From Duganella qianjiadongensis (lineage in GTDB: Bacteria > Pseudomonadota > Gammaproteobacteria > Burkholderiales > Burkholderiaceae_D), in assembly GCF_009857915.1 (NCBI RefSeq), contig NZ_WWCM01000003.1:186001-250000 (forward strand): DNA of 64,000 nucleotides, read 5' to 3'. Shown piece by piece: positions 1-8,374 of the stretch. Below the pieces are notes generated by a model that saw nothing but the letters and a program-made list of their open reading frames with translations, had not been told where the DNA came from and searched no databases. The translations under genes were made by a program, and so were the position numbers. Positions within the stretch are counted from its first letter, which is position 1; each line of letters starts with the position of its first letter.

Positions 1-111
1 TACGGCGCGCTCCATACCGCGGCTTTTCTAATGGCGACACCAAATTTCAGATTTCTGGCACGCGGGCTGCCGTCTGGTGTGGGCGGGGGCGCAACTGGTA
101 CAATAGCGCCC
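1..111. other. Left edge and rnpB upstream region; possible start of a divergent gene
   Basis: No complete gene fits here. On the minus strand an ATG at 15-13 (or a GTG further upstream) opens a frame that runs off the left edge, too short to identify. In Pseudomonas and several betaproteobacteria rsmI lies divergently next to rnpB, so this could be the rsmI start; that is synteny only. A TACAAT at 99-104 is a plausible -10 element for rnpB, whose 5' end lies 8 bases further on; no convincing -35 was seen. Confidence 0.25.
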
Positions 112-474
112 GAAGCAAGCCAGACAGCCGCTGGCCAGCGCGTAATGCCTGGCGGGAGGAAGGTCCGGACTCCATAGAGCGGGGTGACGGTTAACGGCCG
201 TCCGTTGAAAGCCTGCTGTGCCTTACCGGTACTTGTACTGGTGTGGTGCAGGGGTATAAGGCGAGGAATAGGGCCACAGAGACGAGCGTATTAAGTTACG
301 GTGAAACGCGGTAACCTCCACCTGGTGCAATTCCAAATAGGCACGCGATGATGTGGCTCGCGGAGCGTGCGGGTAGGAAGCTTGAGCGCTGGAGTAATCC
401 AGCGCCTAGAGGAATGGCTGTCATAGCGCAGGTTCGCCTGTGCCGTAACAAAATCCGGCCTATCGGCTTGCTTC
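112..474 (+). ncRNA. rnpB: RNase P RNA, type A (M1 RNA)
   Basis: Catalytic RNA of ribonuclease P, which removes the 5' leader of tRNA precursors together with RnpA. Ends were set by the P1 helix: GAAGCAAGCC at 112-121 pairs perfectly with GGCTTGCTTC at 465-474. The conserved 5' core GAGGAAGGTCCGGACTCC lies at about 156-173. The J-region stretch with GGCCACAGAGACG lies near 272-284, followed by the GTGAAACGCGGTAACC block, and the 3' part carries the CAAAATCCGGCCTAT type conserved core just before P1. A length of about 363 nt fits type A bacterial RNase P RNA. The neighbourhood of the mra cluster is also usual for this RNA in Pseudomonas and betaproteobacteria. Confidence 0.96.
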
Positions 475-502
475 AACTAATTTACAGTGCGCGGCTGGAG
501 CG

Positions 503-530
503 CCGTCGGCGTGCAGCACGACGCCGACGG
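503..530 (+). promoter_or_regulatory. Stem-loop between rnpB and glpK touching the glpK ribosome binding site
   Basis: CCGTCGGCGT (503-512) pairs with ACGCCGACGG (521-530) around an 8-nt loop. There is no T-run after it, so it is not a classical terminator. The last two bases of the 3' arm are the first two of the GGGGA (529-533) that serves as the glpK Shine-Dalgarno sequence. It may mark the 3' trailer of the rnpB transcript or restrict glpK translation; both roles are inference. Confidence 0.55.
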
Positions 531-541
531 GGACGATGCCG

Positions 542-2047
542 ATGAAACACTACATACTGGCCCTCGATCAGGGCACGACCAGCTCGCGCGCTATCCTGTT
601 TGATCGCGCGGGGCAGATCTGCGCCAGCGCCGCGCAGGAATTCCCCCAGCACTTTCCCCAGTCCGGCTGGGTAGAGCACGACCCCAACGAAATCTGGAAC
701 AGCCAGCTCACGGTAGCGCGCAAAGTGCTGCACGAGAGCGGCGTGAGCGGCGCGCAGATCGCCGCTATCGGCATTGCCAACCAGCGCGAAACCACGCTGG
801 TGTGGGACCGCAAGAGCGGCGAGCCGATCGCGCCGGCCATCGTCTGGCAGGACCGCCGCACGGCCGACCTGTGCCAGCACTTGCGCGAGGCCGGCAAGGC
901 GAAGCTGATTGCCGATACCTCGGGGCTGGAACTCGATGCCTATTTTTCCGCCACCAAGCTCAAATGGCTGCTCGACCATGTGCCCGGTGCGCGCGAGCGG
1001 GCCCGGCATGGCGCGCTGGCTTTCGGCACCATCGATAGCTGGCTGACTTTCAAGCTGACCGGCCAGCATGTGACGGATGTGAGCAATGCCTCGCGCACCA
1101 TGCTGTTCAACATACACCTGATGCGCTGGGATAGCGACTTGTTGCATCTGTTCGATATTCCCGAGCAGCTGCTGCCGCAAGTGGTTTCGTCCAGCGAAGA
1201 AGTGGGCAAGACCCACGCTGCCCTGTTTGGCGCGGAAATCCCTGTCGCCGGCATCGCCGGTGATCAGCAGGCTGCCACTTTCGGCCAGGCCTGCATGACT
1301 CCCGGCATGGTGAAAAATACCTATGGCACCGGCTGTTTCATGCTGATGCATCTGGGACGCCATCCGGTGGCTACGCACAACCGTTTGCTGACCACGGTGG
1401 GCTGGCGTGTCGATGGCGCTACCGACTATCTGCTCGAAGGCAGCGTGTTCATGGGCGGCGCTACCGTGCAGTGGCTGCGCGACGGGCTGGGCATCATCAG
1501 CAAATCCTCCGAAGTGGAAGCGCTGGCGGCCAGCGTGCCCGATAGCGGCGGTGTGTATATGGTGCCGGCGTTTGTCGGCCTCGGCGCGCCGCACTGGGAC
1601 CCGTATGCGCGCGGCACGCTGGTGGGACTGAGCCGGGGCAGCAACCGTGGTCACATTGCGCGCGCCGCGCTGGAAGCGATTGCCTACCAGAGCGCCGAGC
1701 TGATGGCCGCCATGCAGAAGGATGTGGCGGCAGCGCAGCGCCAGATTCCGCTGGCGGAGGTGCGGGCCGACGGCGGCGCTGCCTGTAACAATATGCTGAT
1801 GCAGTTCCAGGCCGATCTGCTGGGCGTGCCCGTGATCCGGCCTACCGTGACGGAAACTACGGCGCTGGGAGCGGCCTATCTGGCCGGACTGGCGGTGGGT
1901 TACTGGGAGACGCAGGACGAAATCCGCGCCCAGTGGCGCTGCGAACGGCGCTTCGAGCCGGCCATGGCGGAGCAGCGCCGGCTGGAACTGCTGGGTCAGT
2001 GGCAGCGCGCGGTGGAGCGCTCGCGGGGCTGGGTGCAGCCGGCCTGA
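542..2047 (+). CDS. glpK: Glycerol kinase
   Basis: Phosphorylates glycerol to sn-glycerol 3-phosphate with ATP in the cytoplasm. The 501-residue length is the family norm for FGGY kinases. The N-terminal phosphate loop [10 protein letters not shown] is at residues 8-17, the substrate-binding Q-R-E triplet at 81-83, D241-Q242 in the AGDQQAA stretch match the catalytic Asp region, and the C-terminal ATP site ADGGAACNN and [12 protein letters not shown] are present. An ATG six bases upstream (536) would leave only 2 nt to the GGGGA at 529-533, whereas the ATG at 542 has 8 nt spacing and gives the usual [11 protein letters not shown] start. No glpF, glpD or glpR is adjacent; the gene sits alone between rnpB and the mra region, where many relatives have rnpB directly before mraZ. 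Confidence 0.95.
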   Translation: MKHYILALDQGTTSSRAILFDRAGQICASAAQEFPQHFPQSGWVEHDPNEIWNSQLTVARKVLHESGVSGAQIAAIGIANQRETTLVWDRKSGEPIAPAIVWQDRRTADLCQHLREAGKAKLIADTSGLELDAYFSATKLKWLLDHVPGARERARHGALAFGTIDSWLTFKLTGQHVTDVSNASRTMLFNIHLMRWDSDLLHLFDIPEQLLPQVVSSSEEVGKTHAALFGAEIPVAGIAGDQQAATFGQACMTPGMVKNTYGTGCFMLMHLGRHPVATHNRLLTTVGWRVDGATDYLLEGSVFMGGATVQWLRDGLGIISKSSEVEALAASVPDSGGVYMVPAFVGLGAPHWDPYARGTLVGLSRGSNRGHIARAALEAIAYQSAELMAAMQKDVAAAQRQIPLAEVRADGGAACNNMLMQFQADLLGVPVIRPTVTETTALGAAYLAGLAVGYWETQDEIRAQWRCERRFEPAMAEQRRLELLGQWQRAVERSRGWVQPA

Positions 2048-2159
2048 GTCCGCCGGCCTATGCCGGCGGTGACTTCAGCAGGGCGGAACTAATTGATGCT
2101 GCGGGTTACCCAAATGAGGAACCGCTGTCTTCTTCCTTATTCTGTTTGCCTAGCCTATT

Positions 2160-2822
2160 ATGACTATTTCAATTGCCCGCACTTTTAAGCAGCCGCCTGC
2201 GTCTATTCGTAGCTTTTTCGATAGAAAAACTTTTGCCGGTTTAAGATCGGAATTGCTGAGCACTGCTGTAGCGCCTTCCGTGCGTAATGTTCCGCTCTAC
2301 CGACCACGCGCCACGTTGAGTCTGTTCGGCAGGGCGAAGGTGGCGCTGAGTGGCGCCACGGCCCGCCGCGAGCGTGCCTGCGCACGGCTGAACAGCCTGC
2401 TGCCGGGGCGATTTGAAGCCAAACTCGTGCCCGTGCAGGTTTCCCACCCAGACGGTGAGTCGAGCCAGCTTAATCGTTCCATGCAGGTGGCGGAAGGATT
2501 CAAACTCTCGCCCAAGCAACACAGCAAAATGTGGGAAGTTGCTGTGTCCAAGTTTGAAGCAGCTTTTGCCGAATGCAAGTCCGAGCAGCAGGCGGAAAAA
2601 ATGCTGCAAGCCCTGTCCAGCGAGGCGCTGGAAGAGTTAGTGCAGACCCGCAACGATGCTATGAGGGTGGCATTTTCTCTGGACACGCTGTTAGTGCTCG
2701 AGGGGGCTGGCGTCGGTCTACCTCGGAACAATTCTAAGGATTTCATCAATGCCATGACCGATCCGCTGGGAGTGGCACTGAATCGGGAGATCGCTCAACG
2801 GGGCAAGGCTGCGCAAGTCTGA
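2160..2822 (+). CDS. Orphan protein of unknown function
   Basis: A 220-residue reading frame that I do not recognise. The first 60 residues are rich in Ser, Thr, Arg and Ala with few acidic residues (MTISIARTFKQPP start). Residues about 75-220 look helical and more acidic, with Glu/Lys/Gln-rich stretches and no Cys apart from isolated ones. There is no signal peptide, membrane span or catalytic motif that I can name. Its base composition is AT-richer than glpK and the dcw genes, and no clear Shine-Dalgarno sequence precedes the ATG at 2160. It is followed by two overlapping hairpins. A basic, Ser/Thr-rich N-terminus on an orphan gene is sometimes seen in secreted effectors, but nothing here establishes that. 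The open frame and the lack of a better alternative in the interval support it as a real gene. Confidence 0.6.
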   Translation: MTISIARTFKQPPASIRSFFDRKTFAGLRSELLSTAVAPSVRNVPLYRPRATLSLFGRAKVALSGATARRERACARLNSLLPGRFEAKLVPVQVSHPDGESSQLNRSMQVAEGFKLSPKQHSKMWEVAVSKFEAAFAECKSEQQAEKMLQALSSEALEELVQTRNDAMRVAFSLDTLLVLEGAGVGLPRNNSKDFINAMTDPLGVALNREIAQRGKAAQV

Positions 2823-2836
2823 CCCTCTGATCTCGC

Positions 2837-2885
2837 CGCCGTCCCTCATTGCCGGGGACGGCGCCGGAGTTACCGCTCCGGCGCC
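2837..2885 (+). terminator. Two overlapping, mutually exclusive hairpins after the orphan gene
   Basis: CGCCGTCCC (2837-2845) can pair with GGGACGGCG (2855-2863), and GGCGCCGGAG (2860-2869) with CTCCGGCGCC (2876-2885). The two stems share bases 2860-2863, so only one can form fully. No T-run follows either. They begin 15 bases after the orphan stop codon and may end or protect that transcript; factor-independent termination is unlikely. Confidence 0.4.
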
Positions 2886-3204
2886 CGGATGCGCTATCAT
2901 ACAGCTGTCGTCAGCTACCCTCTATCTGTCCCTATCTCTGTCTATTCCCGCCTGATCGGGGCGATTTCTACCCCTCCGCGCTGTTGCTCATTTGGCACTG
3001 CCATGTTGTCGTGTTGCAACTATATGCAATTAATTCAGTATAGCAATTTCGCCAGAAACCCATGTGCATACGTGAAGTAGCACTTTCACTCTCTGGCATA
3101 AGTGCTTAATTTGGCTGATTATTTTATTTCTACTGGGCTTCAAGGAATTGCGCTAAGTCCTTAATTTCATTACTAAAATCGGTGTTTCGATTGCCTGAAA
3201 CCGC
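2886..3204. other. Gene-free AT-rich spacer upstream of the mra promoter
   Basis: About 320 bases with pyrimidine-rich tracts near 2921-2960 and many short AT stretches. I see no credible reading frame, RNA gene or repeat. It precedes the mra promoter and may carry further upstream promoters for the division cluster, as is common ahead of mraZ, but I cannot place them. Confidence 0.5.
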
Positions 3205-3233
3205 TTGACCACGGATCAGCCATCCTCTAAAGT
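3205..3233 (+). promoter_or_regulatory. Predicted mra (dcw operon) sigma70-type promoter
   Basis: TTGACC at 3205-3210 (5 of 6 to the consensus) and TAAAGT at 3228-3233 (4 of 6) are separated by exactly 17 bases. The expected start of transcription is near 3240, giving a leader of about 110 bases before the mraZ GTG at 3350. The -10 element abuts the first repeat of the MraZ-type array, as expected for autorepression. Confidence 0.65.
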
Positions 3234-3271
3234 GGGCACATGTGTGGAAAAGTGTCATTTTGTGGGAAATT
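3232..3271 (+). promoter_or_regulatory. MraZ-type operator: four decamer repeats beginning GTG
   Basis: Four consecutive 10-base units start at 3232 (GTGGGC), 3242 (GTGTGG), 3252 (GTGTCA) and 3262 (GTGGGA). The outer two match the GTGGG core exactly and the inner two are degenerate. MraZ is known to bind direct TGGG/GTGGG repeats with a 10-bp period upstream of its own gene. The array starts in the -10 element and covers the predicted start site, so bound MraZ would block initiation. Confidence 0.7.
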
Positions 3272-3349
3272 TCACCCGACTTAGCGGCGGGGGAAATCGA
3301 ACCAGAATAGACCACTGACCACGCGCCGCTAACCCAAGTGAGGTATTCC

Positions 3350-3778
3350 GTGTTTCAAGGTGCGTCTGCAATCAATCTCGATGCGAAAGGCAGGATGGCT
3401 ATCCCTGCCAAGTATCGTGACGCGCTTGCGATCCAGTGCGAAGGCCGCCTCACGCTCACCCGTCACCCTGATGGCTGCGTCATGTTATTTCCCCGCCCTG
3501 TGTGGGAACAGCACCGCCAGCAGATTGCCGCCTGGCCTATGCAGGCCCGCGCCTGGCAACGCATCTTCCTCGGTTATGCCACCGACGTCGAACTCGACAC
3601 GGCGGGCCGCATTCTGGTGTCGCCGGAACTGCGCGCTGCTGCCGGTATCGAGCGCGAGGTCATGATGATGGGTATGGGGACGCATTTCGAAATCTGGGAT
3701 GCCGCCAAGATGGCCGAGAAAGAGCAGCAGGCTCTGGAAGCTGGCACCCCTGATGTTCTGGCTAATTTCTCTTTCTAA
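3350..3778 (+). CDS. mraZ: Transcriptional regulator MraZ
   Basis: DNA-binding regulator of the mra/dcw operon, made of two AbrB-like SpoVT repeats. The repeats are visible as [14 protein letters not shown] near residues 10-23 and [14 protein letters not shown] in the second half, each with the conserved D-x-x-G-R signature. The GTG at 3350 is preferred: AGTGAGG at about 3337-3343 is well spaced from it, and the protein then starts [10 protein letters not shown] as in family members, giving 142 residues. An in-frame GTG at 3338 would lie on top of that ribosome binding site. First gene of the operon; rsmH follows after 9 bases. The repeat array at 3232-3271 suggests autoregulation. Confidence 0.95.
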   Translation: MFQGASAINLDAKGRMAIPAKYRDALAIQCEGRLTLTRHPDGCVMLFPRPVWEQHRQQIAAWPMQARAWQRIFLGYATDVELDTAGRILVSPELRAAAGIEREVMMMGMGTHFEIWDAAKMAEKEQQALEAGTPDVLANFSF

Positions 3779-3787
3779 GGCACTGGG

Positions 3788-4756
3788 ATGACAATGACAT
3801 CGGTGCCGGAATTTCAGCATCGTACGGTGCTGCTTAACGAAGCGGTAGACGCACTCGAACTGGCTGGCGCACGCGCCGACGGCGTGTATGTGGACGGCAC
3901 CTTTGGTCGTGGCGGCCACTCGCGCCTGATCCTGTCGCGCCTTGGCGCCAGCGGCCGTCTGATCGCTTTCGATAAGGATTTGCAGGCTATCGCCACGGCG
4001 GAGCAGGTGCAGGACAGCCGCTTCACTATCGTGCACGACAGCTTCGCCACCATGCATGACGCGCTGGTTCAGCGCGGCGTGAACGCCGTGGATGGCATTT
4101 TGCTCGATCTCGGCATCTCCTCGCCTCAGGTGGATGATGCTTCACGCGGTTTCAGTTTCCGCAATGATGGTCCGCTCGACATGCGCATGGATACCACGCG
4201 CGGCCTGTCGGCGGCCGAGTGGCTAGCCACAGAATCCGAACAGACACTGGAAAAGGTGATTAGAGAATATGGGGAAGAACGGTTTGCTTTTCAGATTGCA
4301 AAGGCGATTGTTGCTCGCCGGGCAGTCGAGCCAATTTCAAGCACACGACAGCTTGCCGGCATCGTGGCAGGCGCGGTCAAGACTCGGGAAAAGGGCAAGG
4401 ATCCGGCCACCCGTACTTTTCAAGCTATCCGGATTTTCATCAATAAAGAGCTTGAAGACCTCGAGACCGGGCTAAATCAGGCCTGGGCCAGTCTGGCGCC
4501 GGGCGGCATCATGGCCATCATCAGCTTCCACTCGCTGGAAGACCGCATGGTCAAGCGCTTCCTCGCCGCCAAGGCCAATGTCGAGCAGCCGGACCGCCGC
4601 CTGCCGATCCGCGCTGTCGATCTGCCGCAGCCGGAACTCAAGCTGCTGGCCAAGATCAAGCCGTCCGATGCCGAAGTGGGCGACAACCCGCGCGCCCGTT
4701 CCGCCGTGATGCGGGTTGCCCGCCGTCTGCCGCCGGCAGTGAAGGGGGTGGCATGA
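3788..4756 (+). CDS. rsmH: 16S rRNA (cytosine-1402-N4)-methyltransferase RsmH
   Basis: Methylates N4 of C1402 in the 16S rRNA decoding centre using SAM. The N-terminal [13 protein letters not shown] and the SAM-binding [10 protein letters not shown] block are at residues about 12-45. [22 protein letters not shown] and the C-terminal [15 protein letters not shown] are all typical of the family. Length is 322. The ATG at 3788 has TAAGG at 3776-3780 seven bases away; a second ATG lies 6 bases downstream. The stop codon overlaps the ftsL start in an ATGA. Codon choice between about 4255 and 4450 (AGA, GGG, CGG, TTT, ATT codons) differs from the rest of the gene and of the operon. Confidence 0.96.
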   Translation: MTMTSVPEFQHRTVLLNEAVDALELAGARADGVYVDGTFGRGGHSRLILSRLGASGRLIAFDKDLQAIATAEQVQDSRFTIVHDSFATMHDALVQRGVNAVDGILLDLGISSPQVDDASRGFSFRNDGPLDMRMDTTRGLSAAEWLATESEQTLEKVIREYGEERFAFQIAKAIVARRAVEPISSTRQLAGIVAGAVKTREKGKDPATRTFQAIRIFINKELEDLETGLNQAWASLAPGGIMAIISFHSLEDRMVKRFLAAKANVEQPDRRLPIRAVDLPQPELKLLAKIKPSDAEVGDNPRARSAVMRVARRLPPAVKGVA

Positions 4757-5028
4757 GCGGCAAGATCAATCTGGTGCTGACGGCTCTGCTGGTAGGCTGC
4801 GGCCTGTCGCTGGTGAACGCCCAGTATCAGGCGCGCCACCTGTTTATCGAACTGGAGCGCAGCCAGTCGCAGGCGCGCCAGCTCGATATCGAATGGGCCC
4901 AGCTGCAGCTCGACCAGTCGACGCTGGGCAAGCACGCCCGTATCGAAGAAATCGCCCGGCGCGAACTGAATATGACGCCGCTGACGGCAGCACGCACGCA
5001 GTATCTGACGCCGGAAGGATCGAAATGA
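4753..5028 (+). CDS. ftsL: Cell division protein FtsL
   Basis: Small bitopic division protein that works with FtsB and FtsQ to regulate FtsWI septal peptidoglycan synthesis. It has 91 residues: a short cytoplasmic N-terminus, one membrane span at about residues 5-24, then a periplasmic heptad-like coiled coil (about 25-70) rich in Gln, Leu and Arg. The sequence is poorly conserved across species, so identity rests on size, topology and position between rsmH and ftsI. The start overlaps the rsmH stop and the stop overlaps the ftsI start, both as ATGA, indicating translational coupling. Confidence 0.9.
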   Translation: MSGKINLVLTALLVGCGLSLVNAQYQARHLFIELERSQSQARQLDIEWAQLQLDQSTLGKHARIEEIARRELNMTPLTAARTQYLTPEGSK

Positions 5029-6800
5029 GCCGCGGCAGCAATCTGAACTCGTCGCGCGTGGCCGCCGCTAAAGGCGTGCCATTCTCCAAGAGCCCCGTGC
5101 TGGCAGTGCGTCTGCCGGTCTGGCGCTCGCGCGTGGTGCTGTTCGTATTGTTTGCTGCCTTTGCCGCACTGGCTGGCCGTGCACTGTGGCTGCAGGGGCT
5201 GTCCACCCAGTTCCTGCAGAAGCAGGGTGAAATCCGCTATGCCCGTACCATCGACCTGCCGGCTACGCGCGGCAAGATCACTGACCGTGACGGTCAGGTG
5301 CTGGCTTCCTCGCTGCCGGTGAAAGCCATCTGGGCGATTCCCGACGATTTGCAGAATGCGCCCAAGGCCAAGCTGAAAGAGCTGGCGCGCCTGCTAGAAA
5401 TCAGCGATGCCGAACTGCAGAAAAAACTCGATTCGGACCGCAGCTTCGTCTATCTGAAACGTCAGGTAGAGCCGGAAGTGGCCGAGCAGATCGCCAAGCT
5501 GGGGCTGGAAGGCATACAGACCCGTAAAGAATACAAGCGCTACTATCCGCAGGGTGAGGTAACCACCCACGTGGTGGGCTTCACCAATGTGGAAGACGTC
5601 GGTCAGGAATCGATGGAGCTGGCGCAGCAGAAGAATCTGGTGGGCCAGCCGGGCAGCCGCCGCGTCATCAAGGACCGTCTGGGCCGCATCGTGGAAGATA
5701 TCCAGTCGGTGCGCGAGCCCCACGACGGCAAGGACCTGACGCTGTCGATCGACAGCAAGATCCAGTACATCGCTTTTACGCAGGTAAAGGACGCGGTGGA
5801 GAAATTCCACGCCAAGGCCGGTGCCGCCGTGGTGCTCGACGTGCACACGGGTGAGGTGCTGGCGCTGGCCAACTGGCCAACCTACAACCCCAACGACCGT
5901 TCCAAGCTGACCGGCGAGCAGCTGCGTAACCGCGTGATGACCGACACCTTCGAACCCGGCTCGTCGCTGAAGCCATTCACCGTCGGTCTGGCGCTGGAAG
6001 AAAAACGCATCACGCCGCACACCATGTTCGACACCGGCAACGGCTCGATGGTGATAGCCGACCACGTAATCCACGACACCCACCCGCACTTCGTGATCGA
6101 TGTGCAGACCATTATCCAGAAGTCGTCGAATATCGGCACTTCCAAGATCGCGCTGGGCATGCCGTCGCAGGATATGTGGGAAATGTTCACCAAGGTCGGT
6201 TTCGGCCAGCAGCCCAAATGGGGCTTCCCCGGCGCCGTGGCCGGCCGCGTGCGTCCTTATAAATCGTGGCGTCCGGTGGAGCAGGCGAACATGAGCTTCG
6301 GTCAGGGTATCTCGGTATCGCTGATCCAGCTGGCCCGTGCCTACATGATCTTTGCGCGTGACGGCGATATCATTCCGCTGTCGTTCCAGAAAGTGCATGA
6401 AGCGCCGCACGGCACTCAGGTGATCAGCCCGAAAACCGCAGCGCAGATGCGCGAGATGCTGGAAATGGTGACACAGCCCGGTGGCTCGGCCGTCAAAGCG
6501 CAGGTGCCCGGCTACCGCGTTGGCGGCAAGACCGGTACCGCCCAGAAGGTGGTCAACGGCCGCTATTCGCAGTCCAAATACATCGGTAACTTCGTCGGCA
6601 TGGCGCCGATGACGAATCCGCGTTTCATCATCGCCGTGATGATCGACGAACCGGGTGGTCCGGTGCACGTCGGCGGCGACGTGGCAGGTCCGGTTTTCTC
6701 GGAGCTGGCAGCCAACGCCCTGCGTGCTAAGAACATCACGCCGGATTCGACCCTCACCCATATCATCATTCCTGATAAAGCAGCACAGGAGAAAATGTGA
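5025..6800 (+). CDS. ftsI: Peptidoglycan D,D-transpeptidase FtsI (PBP3)
   Basis: Septal class B penicillin-binding protein that crosslinks peptidoglycan during division. The chosen ATG at 5025 overlaps the ftsL stop; a longer frame from 4893 runs through ftsL and is not used. The product has 591 residues, with one membrane span near residues 35-58, a PBP dimerisation domain, and a transpeptidase domain with the three active-site motifs S313-x-x-K316, S367-S-N369 and K502-T-G-T505. The motif RGKITDRDGQVLA after the span is typical. It overlaps murE at GTGA. Everything needed for activity is visible. Confidence 0.97.
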   Translation: MSRGSNLNSSRVAAAKGVPFSKSPVLAVRLPVWRSRVVLFVLFAAFAALAGRALWLQGLSTQFLQKQGEIRYARTIDLPATRGKITDRDGQVLASSLPVKAIWAIPDDLQNAPKAKLKELARLLEISDAELQKKLDSDRSFVYLKRQVEPEVAEQIAKLGLEGIQTRKEYKRYYPQGEVTTHVVGFTNVEDVGQESMELAQQKNLVGQPGSRRVIKDRLGRIVEDIQSVREPHDGKDLTLSIDSKIQYIAFTQVKDAVEKFHAKAGAAVVLDVHTGEVLALANWPTYNPNDRSKLTGEQLRNRVMTDTFEPGSSLKPFTVGLALEEKRITPHTMFDTGNGSMVIADHVIHDTHPHFVIDVQTIIQKSSNIGTSKIALGMPSQDMWEMFTKVGFGQQPKWGFPGAVAGRVRPYKSWRPVEQANMSFGQGISVSLIQLARAYMIFARDGDIIPLSFQKVHEAPHGTQVISPKTAAQMREMLEMVTQPGGSAVKAQVPGYRVGGKTGTAQKVVNGRYSQSKYIGNFVGMAPMTNPRFIIAVMIDEPGGPVHVGGDVAGPVFSELAANALRAKNITPDSTLTHIIIPDKAAQEKM

Positions 6801-8374
6801 CGACTTATAACTTCGCCCCCATGGCAGACGTACAAGCCATCGCCGCGACCATCCGCAAGCTGGCGCCCGCTGCCCAGCTGGCATCGGATTCGCGCCGCAT
6901 CAAGCTGGGCGACGTATTCTTTGCTTTTGCAGCCGCCAGCGGTGATGCCGCTGATGGCCGCAACTTCATCGAAGGCGCGATCGAACAGGGTGCCGCCCTG
7001 ATCGTGCTCGACCCCGCAGGCTTCAGCTGGAACGCCAGCTGGAAGGTACCGTACATCACGGTAGAACAATTGAAGCAGCAGGCTGGCGCCATCGTGCACG
7101 CCTACTACGAACAGCCCGATGCTGGCATGTTCACCGTGGGCGTGACCGGCACCAATGGCAAAACGTCCAGTGCTGTCTGGCTAGGCCAGGCGCTGTCGCG
7201 TGCTGGCGAGCTGACCGCCGTGGTAGGCACGCTGGGCGTGGGCATGTTCCGCGCCCGCGGCGAAGCCGAGTTCGAAGCCACCGGCTACACCACGCCGGAC
7301 GCCGTGCTGCTGGGCCGTACGCTGGCGCAGCTGCGCCAGCAGGGCGCTGCCGCGCTGGCAATCGAAGTGTCGTCGCACGCGCTGGAGCAGGGCCGGGTCT
7401 CGGGCATGCATTTCGACGTGGCGCTGTTTACCAACCTGACGCGCGACCACCTTGATTACCACGGCACCATGGACGCCTACGAGGCCGCCAAGGCGCGCCT
7501 GTTCGACTGGCCCGGCCTGAAAACTGCCGTGATCAATCTCGATGATGCAGCCGGTCTGCGTCTGATGAACAGCCTGAAGGCCAAGGGGCCGCTGGTCGGT
7601 GCCATTCCGCTGATCGGCTACACCCTGCAGGACGCCGCCAGCCAGCCCGATATCGACGGCGTGCTGATGCTGCGCGCCAGCCAGCTGCGTTCCGGCCGCA
7701 GCGGCGGCACGGAATTCCATCTGGAGTGCGCACTGGGTGCGGCGCTGATCAAGACCCAGCTGGTGGGCCACTTCAATATCAGCAATGCACTCGGTGTGAT
7801 GGGCGCGCTGCTGGCCAAAGGACTGGGCCTGCGTGCTGCCATCGAAGCGGTGGAAGGTCTGCAGGCTGCTCCCGGCCGCATGCAGCAGGTAGGCGGGCAG
7901 GATGCTCCGCTGATCGTGATCGATTACGCCCATACGCCTGATGCACTGGAAAAAACTCTGCTGGCGCTGCGCAGCGTGGCTAGCGACCGCGCCGGCCAGC
8001 TGTGGTGCGTGTTCGGCTGCGGCGGCGACCGCGATCCGGGCAAGCGTCCGCAGATGGGGAGAATCGCCCAGATTGCCGACCATGTGCTGGTCACCAGCGA
8101 CAATCCGCGTAGCGAAGATCCGCAAGCCATCATTGCCCAGATCGTGGCCGGGATGGATCTGGCAAATCCGGCATCGACCGTGCAGCAGCAGGCCGACCGT
8201 GCCGCCGCGATTCTGTCGGCCATCAAGCATGCTGCCAAAACGGACGTGATACTGCTGGCCGGTAAAGGCCACGAGCCGTATCAGGAAATCAAGGGCAAGA
8301 AGCTGCCATTCTCCGACGCTGACCACGCCCAGCTGGCGCTGTCGGCACGGTTAACCATGATGAGGCCGAATTAA
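6797..8374 (+). CDS. murE: UDP-MurNAc-tripeptide synthetase MurE (meso-diaminopimelate-adding)
   Basis: Adds meso-diaminopimelate to UDP-MurNAc-L-Ala-D-Glu in the cytoplasm. The ATP loop GTNGKT starts at about residue 118, the carbamylated-lysine region and substrate loops are in place, and the DNPR motif at residues 435-438 is the signature of diaminopimelate rather than lysine specificity. FGCGGDRDPGKRP is also typical. The GTG start at 6797 has AGGAG at 6787-6791 and overlaps the ftsI stop. The 525 residues are slightly longer than usual. The murE stop and murF start share one base. Confidence 0.96.
   Translation: MTTYNFAPMADVQAIAATIRKLAPAAQLASDSRRIKLGDVFFAFAAASGDAADGRNFIEGAIEQGAALIVLDPAGFSWNASWKVPYITVEQLKQQAGAIVHAYYEQPDAGMFTVGVTGTNGKTSSAVWLGQALSRAGELTAVVGTLGVGMFRARGEAEFEATGYTTPDAVLLGRTLAQLRQQGAAALAIEVSSHALEQGRVSGMHFDVALFTNLTRDHLDYHGTMDAYEAAKARLFDWPGLKTAVINLDDAAGLRLMNSLKAKGPLVGAIPLIGYTLQDAASQPDIDGVLMLRASQLRSGRSGGTEFHLECALGAALIKTQLVGHFNISNALGVMGALLAKGLGLRAAIEAVEGLQAAPGRMQQVGGQDAPLIVIDYAHTPDALEKTLLALRSVASDRAGQLWCVFGCGGDRDPGKRPQMGRIAQIADHVLVTSDNPRSEDPQAIIAQIVAGMDLANPASTVQQQADRAAAILSAIKHAAKTDVILLAGKGHEPYQEIKGKKLPFSDADHAQLALSARLTMMRPN

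Noticed and set aside
4893..5024. A 44-codon N-terminal extension of ftsI
   Set aside because: It lies inside ftsL in another frame; the ATG at 5025 overlapping the ftsL stop gives the canonical protein.
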